The notes below the pieces were generated by a model. The model did not search any database, was not told the origin of the DNA, and saw nothing but the letters and a program-made list of their open reading frames with translations. The translations under genes were made by a program, and so were the position numbers. Positions 9,882 through 20,300 of a DNA stretch of 64,000 nt are shown here, in pieces (the stretch's first letter is position 1; each line of letters opens with the position of its first letter). The DNA lies in contig OZ024878.1 in NCBI GenBank assembly GCA_964017185.1, positions 17,239,851-17,303,850 of the forward strand, given 5' to 3'. Origin of the DNA: Rugalucina vietnamica (taxonomy: Eukaryota; Mollusca; Bivalvia; Lucinida; Lucinidae).

Positions 9882-10589
9882 TCTCACTGGAATGTGACAA
9901 CTGAAGATTAGTTAGCGAATAGTTCGCGACTATTTCTCGACAAAGATAAATGATATAAACACAACTTTCATGTTACAGGCTCATTTTGAATGGACATTTT
10001 TGCTACAAATTCGTGAATTTCGGTCTAATTCTGAAAACACATCTCGCGACTTTCGCGTGATAGTCTTGGGACTGTCGCACGACAGTCGTGAGACATTCAT
10101 TAGAGTGTCTCACGACATTCCCACGAATGTAGCTTATTTTCATTTAGATTCGTATGACAGTCACGATCGAGACATTCGTGAGAGTGTCCCACAACGTTCG
10201 TACAAATGTCGCTTAGATTTATTTTCTCACCAGATAGTCGCGAGGTGTTCGCATGTTTTCTCAAGACTGTTGCGCGACTGTCGTACAACACTCGCACAAC
10301 ATTCGTACGAGTGTCACAAAAATTTTGCATTGTACATTCGCCAAAATTTGGTGGCGACAGGTTCGCCACACTTGCACGAAATGTCGCACAACCGTTGCAC
10401 GACAGTGGCCTGACAGTCTTTCGAAATATTTTGGTGAAAAAATTCACTTAAAATTTTTAAACACCTTCGCGACCAGTTCGCGACACATGAAAATTCTCAT
10501 GACACTGGTGCGAAACTGGCACGAATGTGGTGCAAAAGTCTGCAACAAAATTCGCAAAACAGTCACGAGAAGTTCGCATGCCAGTGAGA
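9882..10589. mobile_element. Non-autonomous DNA transposon with TA target duplication
   Basis: The ends are TCTCACTGGAATGTGA (9882-9897) and its near-inverse at 10574-10589, flanked by TA at 9880-9881 and 10590-10591. The interior is densely built of variants of GTCGCGA, TTCGCGAC, TCGTACGA and TCGCACGAC on both strands. Long open frames inside (for example 9970-10413) follow from this low-complexity composition and have no domain. Confidence 0.7.
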
Positions 10590-10667
10590 TACTTGCTTTA
10601 GAGTAACATAAGTTGAAATATGTTTTATTAAAAATGAGTATTATATCAAAACTTACGTTTTAGCAGC

Positions 10668-10790
10668 CCACTTGACAGAGTGGTTAAGAGCGCTGATTTC
10701 ATTAAGCCGCTTAATCATTCTATCATTTCAATGCTGCGTCTGGTGTGGGTTCGAGTACTGTGACACGGGGCTTATGTGAGTGAGACGAAC
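10668..10790 (+). mobile_element. tRNA-like SINE head, possible
   Basis: GACAGAGTGGTTAAGAGCGC resembles a Ser/Leu-type tRNA A box, and GGTTCGAGTAC about 60 bp later resembles a B box. The acceptor stem and clover-leaf do not close well, so this looks like a SINE remnant rather than a working tRNA. Confidence 0.45.
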
Positions 10791-10994
10791 CAAGTTCTGC
10801 TGTTTTCGCCCCATATACTGATTGGTCCTTCTCATATGAGCTGAATTTACCTTTAAATGGGCATAGAACTGAATTTTGAAAAGTCATACAGTAGTTTTAG
10901 TTCACCATTCCACAATTGGGAAATTTGCGACAACATGCATTTAAAAATTTCTGAAATTCCCCATAGACTTAAACATTATTTTGGGGTAAAAATA

Positions 10995-11231
10995 AGCCAC
11001 GTCATGAGAAAACCAACATTTTGCATATTTGAAAACAGTGGCACAGATCAGCTTCACAGTAGCTGCGAAGCTGATCAGGACCTTTGTTTTCGCTACATGG
11101 ATAGTAAAATTCCTCTACTTCCTAGATCTAAAATTTCCAGCCCGTAGCCTGTAGCCATCTTCTGTGCTTGGACAGCCGGGTTTGTGTTGGACCTATTTGA
11201 AGACCACATTGTTTTTCTCATGACACGGCTC
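10995..11231 (+). mobile_element. MITE-A copy
   Basis: A degenerate full-length copy: AGCCACGTCATGAGAAAACC at the left, the core palindrome near 11040-11085, ending in a CGGCTC terminus. It ends 56 bp before TMEM183 exon A. Confidence 0.7.
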
Positions 11232-11287
11232 AAATGTTGTGGTTATTCTATCACCTTTGGGGTACTTCAAGTCTTGTTTTGTTTCAG

Positions 11288-11389
11288 ATATTACTGTACA
11301 CGACTATGCAAATGCTTGTCCGAGAACCCACAGCGGGCTGAGGGTGAAGAAGAGTAATAGCACCAAAATATCGGCATTACACAAACAAG
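11288..11389 (+). CDS. TMEM183: TMEM183 exon A
   Basis: The acceptor is TTTCAG at 11282-11287 and the donor GTTTGT at 11390. It encodes ITVHDYANACPRTHSG and RVKKSNS, matching the N-terminal VTVADYADS/RVKK region of vertebrate TMEM183. It begins in phase 1 and ends in phase 1. Confidence 0.88.
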
Positions 11390-14300
11390 GTTTGTTTTAT
11401 TCATTATAAAAACACGCCCATATAATATACAGATTTTTCAAATGTTGTGAAAATTGACAATTTTCAATAGAATTCTTTTGATATTTTTCTTATTTTTGCT
11501 CAAAACATAGATTGTGGGTCCACGTTAGAACTGCCTCGCAGAGGCAGTAGTTTGCGAGGCAGTTCTAACAAGTACCCACAATCTATGTTTTGGAGCAAAA
11601 ATAAGAAAAATAGATATACCCCTGCATACCCCAGTTTTGCTATATAAATGTGGGGTATAAGGGTGTAAATTTTACACAGAACTGTTTTCCTGATGATTTT
11701 ACTAGTCAATTTTATTTCCCATGTCCCAGTGTTTGAATATTGGGATGGTCACCAGGGGCCAGTTGCTTAATATTAATATGATGACAAATTCTGTTAAGAC
11801 CGGGCATGATAACTCAATTGCTGCCATGTCTGATTCGCGATTAACCCATGATGATGCCTTACAGGCACATTTCTTTCATGAAGCTTTGGTCTTTAAATTA
11901 TCATGCTCATTCTTCCATTTGACTGTTAGTAGTGAAAGAAATTTGCACCAATTACTGGTAACCTGCATCGTTGAGAGTTGCCCGGAAACAGTGGCTAAGT
12001 CTAACTCTAAGGATAACTGACAACCCTGACATGACTTATCTGTTGACTTCGGAAGTAAGCTCCAAAACAAACAAATTAATTTTTGTTAAACTAGCTAACT
12101 TGTAAAAAAGCATATTTTTGCATATGCATTGCACTTCATTCTGTTATTCAGTACTTAATGGGTTTTAAATAAACCATGTCCTCTTGGTTACCGATCAGGC
12201 ATTTACAAATGGGACTGTTCAGTCATACTACAAGTGTTCCTAGTTAATAAGAAGGCCATAGTTACAGTGCAAAATTGAACAAATTGAACAAATAATTATA
12301 AAAAACAAACATAGTGTTTCCCATAGCCACTTTTAGTATTGCGCCGCGCCGTGCCCTTTTACTCCAGCGCCATGCCCTTTTTCCAAGCGCCATGCCCTTT
12401 ATCTGAATCTACATTCTGTGCCCTACATTTTGGTAAAAAGTTTGTCAAAATTGAACAAAAAATATGGATGTTACAAGATTTTTTATTGAAGTCTGCATAA
12501 ACAAATTTAGCAACATTTATGATCATGACTTCCACAGTTGTTGATTGCTTTAATCCCTTGTTTATTGTCACTTAATTGCAGTGGCAATTGTTGATAAGTA
12601 CTCAATGGCAATACCCAATTTGACACCATCTGAGCTGTTAATCGGGAGCGACCTTTGTAGGACCACTCCCTATAAGGCAGTTTCTTGGCGCATATCTTCT
12701 GTTCTGAGTTTTAACAGTTTCTCAGGCTCTTCGACTCGGGTGCATGAGCGAGGCATGGTTTGTTTTACTTAGGTAAAATGTATGTAAATGTTTTCATTTG
12801 TCTAGTACTGTTAAGGTAAAATTGCTAAAACCTGCTCAGAACTTTTTAGCTCACCTGAGCCGAAGGCTCACAGGTGAGCTTATAGTATGCCCATGCTCCG
12901 GCGTCCGTCGTCGTCGTCTGTCGTTCAAAATTTCAAAGATCTTCTCCTCTGAAACTGCTTGGCCTATCAAAGCCAAACTTCATGTGGAGCATCCTTAGGA
13001 AGGGGGAACGAAAGTTTATATAAATGGTCCAGGTCACATGACCAAGATGGCCGCCATGGCTATAAATAGCAAAAACCTTTAAAAATCTTCTTCTCCAGAG
13101 CCAGTGGGCCGATTTCCACGAAACTTGGTACAGTACAGTCAGCGTGATGTTTATATCCTTCGCGCTCACGCACGAAAGAAAAAAGGATTAAGTTCCACGC
13201 AAAACCCACGCAAAACCCTCGCTCATTCCTCGCAAAATCCACGCTTGTTCCACGCTATGTCCACGTTCATTCCTCGCAAGAAGCGTGTGAGTTGCGTGAG
13301 ATATAAGCAGTTCCACGCTTGCTCACGCTTTCCACGTTCATTAAGGAAAAGAAGCGTGGAAAGGATTAAGAGACATGCGAGAAAAGGATTATCGTTTCGT
13401 CTTGTTCAAAAGGGTAAAATTTATTAAAGTTTTATGACCAAATTGAATATATAATATATATTTAATTTATTTATCCTAAGTACGAGGTCGGCAACTAAGT
13501 ATGATGACGGCAAACCTGTACAAATACCGAATGATAGTTACACTTGTACAACAAAGCGGCTGCACGTAAATACACGAGTTGCAGTCTGAGCAATACGTTA
13601 TTCAGTGTTGATTCAATTATCATCGTAGATTAAGTGATGAGAGAATTTGCACGTTTAAATATTATTTAGCAGCGTGGTGCATTTTTGACTGCCGCGGTTT
13701 TAGATGCAGAACATTGTACATTTATATCTGATACTTTTGCCATAAGAAAAGATGAGCACCCCGGTTTGTTGTTTTGCTGAACATCTCTCAAATAAATGCG
13801 TCTTTCGTATTCTCTAAGGTGCCTAACGTCAATTAAAGCTCGACCTACATGTAATACGGTTCAAGCACCTTGCTATATGTACATGTATCATTTAATCGTA
13901 AATTACGATGCACGTTACAATTAAATTTACATGCGATTAATTCATCTTAATTTCATCTTAAGAGTCGGTATAATGCCCCTGCAAGGGTTCTGATTCCCTT
14001 TAACCTATTGTTTTATCTTTCAAGCATTTACCAAAGTCAACAAAATTAAGGTATTCTTTTACACAGGATTAACAGTCAGGGACAAAACCTAAACAGGTTA
14101 TAAAAAAAATAACTGAAACAAGTTATTAATACACTTTAAATGATCTCCCTTTCCAAGATGTTAGAGTTAACTTTTCTTGGATATTTTTTTCAGGTCAAAA
14201 AACCACTTATATAAGTTATGCTTTAATTAGTAATTATGACAATATTAACTTGAATAGGTTATAAGGATCATTACCCCACTTGTCTTTGAAGTACCTGCGT

Positions 14301-17300
14301 ACCACTTTTTAGACTATGCGTACGAAGAAATTCTTTTGTAGTAGCTATATTACAGTTACATCATCCTGGGAAAATTGTCTAGACATGTGCCAAAATTCTG
14401 GTAAGGTGGGAACAGATGTTTTAAAATCAGGGATTTTGCCATTCTGATGCCAAAAAATTGCATAAAAAACTGAAATTTTCAAAATCTTAATGGTATATAC
14501 TAACTTTCAGCCATGTGAGTATAAAGCTCTCATCTTGCTGCATCTCCCATTAATATTTTAATTATGTAAAACCCTGCATATTTCAATTTAATTAAGAAAA
14601 ACTTCACAGATTTTGACTGATGCAGGGAAGATGAAAAATAACTTGTTTCAGTTATTTTTTTTATAACTTGTTTAGGTTTTGTCCCTGACTGATTAATAAG
14701 CGACATAGTCTCTAAGTTATAATTAACAACTCTAATTTGGTGCATAAAGTTATAAATTATCCTAATCAAACAAACACACAATTCAGTTTGTGTGATAACT
14801 GATAAAATGCAAGAATATCTTTGACATTTGAAAAAAAAAATAAGTTAAAAAAAACGAAAACAAAAGAAAGTATAAAAAATACAAACACGAACTACGTTTG
14901 CGCGTGTCTTCTTTGTTTCGGAAATGTAACACACCATACTGAATAGTACTTGTACATGTCCGTACGCGGCAAAGTTCCAGACTTTCAGCGGTGCAAATGA
15001 CTTCACTGCTTTTATTTTGGTTGACAAGAGACATATACATAAATATATAAAAAATGAAAAATATCACTTTTTTTCATGTCCCTTTTTCCTGAGCGTGAAA
15101 CGAACGTGGGAAGCGTGAGCGAGCGTGGGACTGTAGATATCTCACGCAACTCTCTTAATCCTTTCCACGTTTCGTTTCACGCTACAGTTAAGCAGTTCCA
15201 CGTTTCATCTCCTAATTCCACACAAACCTCACGCTACTTCCTCGCAAAACTCACGCAAAATCCACGCTTATTCCACGCAAAATCCACGGAAAAAAGTCAC
15301 GTGACATGCGAAATTCCACGTTCGTAAGCGTGAGAGATATAAACATCACGCTGACTGTACTGTATGTAGCATCGGGGACGAGGGCCCATCATAGTTTATA
15401 TAAATCATGACCCCAGGATGACCTTGACCTATTTTATGGCAAGGTCAACTTAGGTCGCCAATGCATTTGAATGGGAAAAAATGGTAAAATGCTATTTAAT
15501 GGGTAAAACTTACTGGGAATAGGCAAATGGACAGAAGATTAATGTTAATGGAAAATTTTAGCCCCTGGGGGGTTGTCTGCCCCTGCCCCGGGGCTATATA
15601 CATGTATATTTCCATAATAATGAAACATCTTCTCCCCTGAAACTGCTTCGCCAATCAAAGCCAAACTTCACATGGAGCATCCTTGGGAAGAGGGAAAGAA
15701 AGTTTATATAAATGGTCAAGGTCACATGACCAAGATGGCTGCCATGGCTATAAATAGCAAAAACCTTTAAAAATCTTCTTCTCCAGAACCAGAAGGTCAA
15801 TGATTTTGAAACTTGGTGTGAAGCATCAGTGACTGGAGCTCTACAAAGTATATATAAATCATGACCCTGGGATGACCTTGACCTATTTTACGGCAAGGTC
15901 GCTCATGCATTTGAATGGGGAAAAGTGTTAAAATGTCATTTAGGAAAAACTTGCAGGAAATGGGCAAATGGACTTAAGATTGATGATTCTGAAAAAAAAA
16001 ATGGACAACAGGGGTCTGTCTGCCCCCACCCCGGGGCAATATACATGTATATTACAGTGATATCAAAGATCTTCTTCTCTGAAACTGCTTGGCCAATCAA
16101 AGCCAAACTTTATGTGGAGCATTCTTAGGAAGAGTGAATGAAAGTATGTATAAATGGTCAAGGTCACATGACCAAGATGGACTCCATGGCTATAAATAGC
16201 AAAACCCCTTAAAAATCTTCTTCTTCAGAACCAGAAGGCCTATGATTTTGAAACTTGGCATGAAGCATCAGGCAATGGAGCTCTACAAAGTTTATATAAA
16301 TCATGACCCTGGGATGACCTTGACCTTTTTTACGGCAAGGTCAACTTAGGCCGCCCATGCATTTGAATGGGAAAAAATAGGAAAATGTCATTTAATGACA
16401 AAAAACTTGCTAGGAATGAGCAAATGGACAGAAGATTTATGTTTATGAAAATATTTTGGGCCCAGAGGGTTGTCTGCCCCTGCCCCAGGGCTATATACGT
16501 GTGTATGACCATAATATTGAAATATCTTCTCTGAAACCGCTTGGCTAATTAAAGCCAAACTTTTTGTTGAACATTCTTAGGAAGAGTGAATGAAAGTTTG
16601 TATAAATGGTCATGGTCACATGACCAAGATGGCCGCCATGGCTATAAATAGCAAAAACCCTTAAAATCTTCTTCTCCAGTACTAGAAGGCCTATGATTTT
16701 GAAACTTGGCATGAAGCATCAAGCAATGGAGCTCTTCAAAGTTTATATAAATCATGACCCTGGGATGACCTTGACCTTTTTTATGGCAAGGTCAACTTAG
16801 GTTGCCTAAGCATTTGAATGGGGAAAATTGTTATAATGCCATTAGAAGGGCAAAACTTGCTGTAAATTTGCAAATGACTGAATCTTTATGATTTATTAAA
16901 GAAATTGACTCCAGAGGTTGCCCTGACCCTGCCCTGGGGTTATATACATGTATATTACCATTCTAGTCAAACAAGTTTATTGGTATTATATATCTCGGGT
17001 CTCAGGTGAGCGTTTACAGGACCATTGGTCCTCTGGTTAAGCTTTTTTTTAGCTCACCTGAGCCGAAGGCTCACAGGTGAGCTTATAGTATACCCATGCT
17101 CCGGCGTCTGTCCGGCATCTGTCCGGCGTCCGTCCGTCATCCATAATTTCAAAGATCTTCTCCTCTGAAACCGCTTGGCCAATCAAAGCCAAACTTCATG
17201 TGGAGCATCCTTAGGAAGGGGGAACGAAAGTTTATATAAATGGTCCAGGTCACATGACCAAGATGGCCACCATGGCTATAAATAGCAAAAACCTTTAAAA

Positions 17301-20300
17301 ATCTTCTTCTCCAGAACCAGTGGGCCGATTTCCACGAAACTTGGTATGTAGCATTTGGGACGCAGGCCCATCATAGTTTATGTAAATCATGACCCTAGGA
17401 TGACCTTGACCTATTTTACGGCAAGGTCAACTTAGGTCACCAATGCATTTGAATGGGAAAAATGGTAAAATGCTATTTAATGGGTAAAACTTACTGGGAA
17501 TAGGCAAATGGACAGAAGATTAATGTTAATGGAAAATGTTAACCCCTGGGGGTTTGTCTGCCCCTGCCCCGGGGCTATATACATGTATATTTCCATAATT
17601 ATGAAACATCTTCTCCCCTGAAACCGCTTGGCCAATCAAAGCCAAACTTCATATGGAGCATCCTTGGGGAGGGGGAAAGAAAGTTTATATAAATGGTCAA
17701 GGTCACATGACCAAGATGGCTGCCATGGCTATAAATAGAAAAAACCCTTTAAAAATCTTCTTCTCTAGAACCAGAAGGCTAATGATTTTGAAACTTGGTG
17801 TGAAGCATCAGTGACTGGAGCTCTACAAAGTATATATAAATCATGACCCTTGGATGGCCTTGACCTATTTTACGGCAGGGTCATCTTAGGTCACTAATGC
17901 ATTTGAATGGGAAAAAGTAGTAAAATGTAATAAAATGGGGGGAAACTTGCTTGGAGTATGCAAATGGACAGAAGATTTATGAGAAAAATTTTGACCCCAG
18001 GGGATTGTCTGCCCCTGCCCCGGGGCTATCATGTATATTACAATAATATTCAAACATCTTCTCTGAAACCGCTTGGCCAATTAAAGCCAAACTTTATGTG
18101 GAGCATCCTTAGGAACGGGGAATGAAAATTTATATAAAAGGTCAAGGTCACATGACCAAGATGGCCACCATGGCTATAAATAGCAAAAACCATTAAAAAT
18201 CTTCTTCTCCAGAACCAGAAGGCCTATGATTTTGAAACTTTGCACGAAGCATCAGGCAATGGAGCTCTACAAAGTTTATATAAATCATGACTGTGGGATG
18301 ACCTTGACCTATTTGATGGCAAGGTCAACTTAAGTTGCATATCCCAGCTCTCAGGTGAGGGTTTATAGGACCATTGGTCCTCTGGTTCTAGGTATTGATT
18401 CATACTTTTTATAGGTGTGTATATAATGTATAGTTTATATTTATGTGAAGATTTTAGCCTTAAATTGTCTTATCTATAGTATCTCATAATTCCATGATGG
18501 AATGGTTTCACTTTATAACTTCTGTATATGTTTCTATGTCTATGTTTGTATATAAACTGGAAGTGAGACTTTAATAAATAAATAAATTGTAAATTGTTGT
18601 GAAAATTGAATGTCCTACCTAGAAATGTAAGTGTGCCAGTTAATTATATTCAATAGTTTACTCAAAATAAATCTTGAGTGAGATTGTCTCTTATTTTGCA
18701 AAGTCAGTATTAAAGTTATGCGAGGGAAAGGAAATTTGTCTCTCGTCGTAAAAGTGAATCCTGAAACATGGAAATTGAGGAAAGAACAAAAGCTGAAAAG
18801 CAAATTACAGAGAAAATATAACAGTGTTAAATTTAATGTATGCCATGGGCCACTTTAAAAAAGGTGCCCTTTTGCTTGTTGCCGCACGCAGAAAGTGCCC
18901 TTTTGACACGTTGCCACGTGCTGAAAGTGACCTTTTTAGCAACCTTACCATGCCCATTTTAGGGCTGGGGGAAACACTAAAACATGTTTTTGATTATGTA
19001 TAAACATATTTGCAGACATAGGAAAGATGACAGGTCTCTCAGACAGTCCAGATGAAGTAGCCTGGTATGATAAAGACCTTGACGACTTTGACATCACCAT
19101 CACCATCACCATAGACAGGGTGTCAGAGGGAGAGGAGTTACTGGATGGAGACTCAGGTACGTGAAATCCAGGGCTTTTTCTGACCTTTTTGGGAAATTTT
19201 TGGTACTGATGAAATTGGGAAAAAAATCTGTGATTTGGTGAAAAAATATGACGATTTTGGGAAAAAATAGTGCAATTTTTAGCAAAATTGGGAAAGTTTA
19301 CCTTTCAAATTGGGATTTTTCTGCTAATTGGGAATATTCCAGGTCAATTGGTAATTTTTTCAGCCAATTTGGAAAAAATTTGGTACCGGAAACCGAACCC
19401 AGTTTTGTATAGAGAAAAAGCCCTGAAATCATACTGTTAGAGTGTGTTAGTTGGGAAATTTGATGGAGAATTTAATTTTGCTATTGTTCGTGAATTCATT
19501 TCCTTGTGAATTCAAAATTCTTGCTATTAAAGACCTATTTGCTTTATGTTCATGAATTCCAAAATGACCCTGTAATTTACAATAGAATACATATATTGCA
19601 CAATTAAAGTCATGCGAAAACGGGGAAGGGGGGATTTTACCCTTTTACTTGATGATCATGTCCCAGCTACTAAGTCATAACTGCCAAGCCTGGTAGCTTT
19701 GTTGGTCATGTCCCATTCAAATTGATGAGGTTCAGAAGAGATCAACATTTCTGAAATACATGTAAAGCTGTGGTCATGAAAATATTTCTATGGCCATTTT
19801 TTGTGTTTTTACTTTCATAGTTATTCCTACACAAATCTCAGTCAAAAGAATGTGCACAAAGTACTGGTTATTCTTTCAGCGTCAGCATCTTCACGGAAAT
19901 CTACCCCTACAAAACGTCAGAAGAAGCAGGGTCCAAGAGAGGAGGGGGGCGTGACATATCCCATTGATCTCTGGTACCAGTTGTCCCGCTATATTTATCC
20001 CGAGTCGGTGTCGAGCTTTGCATTGATTTGTCGCGGGACCAGGACTGTGATACAGAGTGTGCAATTTTGGAAAACTACATATCTCAGGTAAGCATTTGAG
20101 TAATTTGGGAATTTTTTTCCAAATAAATTGCTTGAGAATAAGTTATGAGCCACCCCATGGGAAAACCAACAATCTGCCTAGGCGAAAACAAAGGCGCAGA
20201 TCAGCTTCGCAGTAACTGCGAAGCTGATCAGCGCCTTTGTTTTCGCTACTCGGATAGTATAATTCCTCCTCTACTTAAATCCGAAATTTCAAGCTTCTAG

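Larger units (their letters stand above)
12848..17038 (+). mobile_element. Helentron-like non-autonomous element, copy 1
   Basis: It starts AGCTCACCTGAGCCGAAGGC and ends with CTCAGGTGAGCG, then AGGACCATTGGTCCT and CTGG, placing a hairpin just before a CTRR-like 3' end. The opening and closing GCTCACCTGAG/CTCAGGTGAGC are subterminal inverted repeats. Between them are four tandem units of about 440-455 bp (marked by AATCAAAGCCAAACTT near 12965, 15655, 16095 and 16548), once the insertion at 13131-15362 is removed. This structure resembles Helentron-derived HINE elements of molluscs. The class is inferred. Confidence 0.6.
12312..18979. mobile_element. hAT-like element with 5-bp TSD, host of a nested cluster
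   Basis: TAGTGTTTCCC at 12312-12322 is inverted exactly at 18969-18979, flanked by AAACA at 12307-12311 and 18980-18984. TAGTGTTTCCC-type ends are common in hAT transposons; the 5-bp TSD is shorter than the usual 8. Both subterminal regions carry TGCCCTTTT words (12350-12420 and 18865-18960). No transposase was seen. Other elements fill 12848-18386. The remaining interior (12420-12847 and 18387-18840) holds nothing recognised. Confidence 0.65.

Noticed and set aside
9970..10606. Overlapping long open frames on both strands
   Set aside because: They follow from the CG-word low-complexity repeat inside a transposon; no domain, no splice support.
14068..14696. TTAA target duplication, suggesting piggyBac or Kolobok
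   Set aside because: With symmetric TIRs the shared flank is the 5-bp ATTAA, in line with three other elements here; TTAA would need uneven ends.
19075..19105. CATCACCATCACCAT run resembling a His-tag
   Set aside because: In the TMEM183 frame, fixed by splice phases on both sides, it reads Ile-Thr repeats; the His reading is out of frame.
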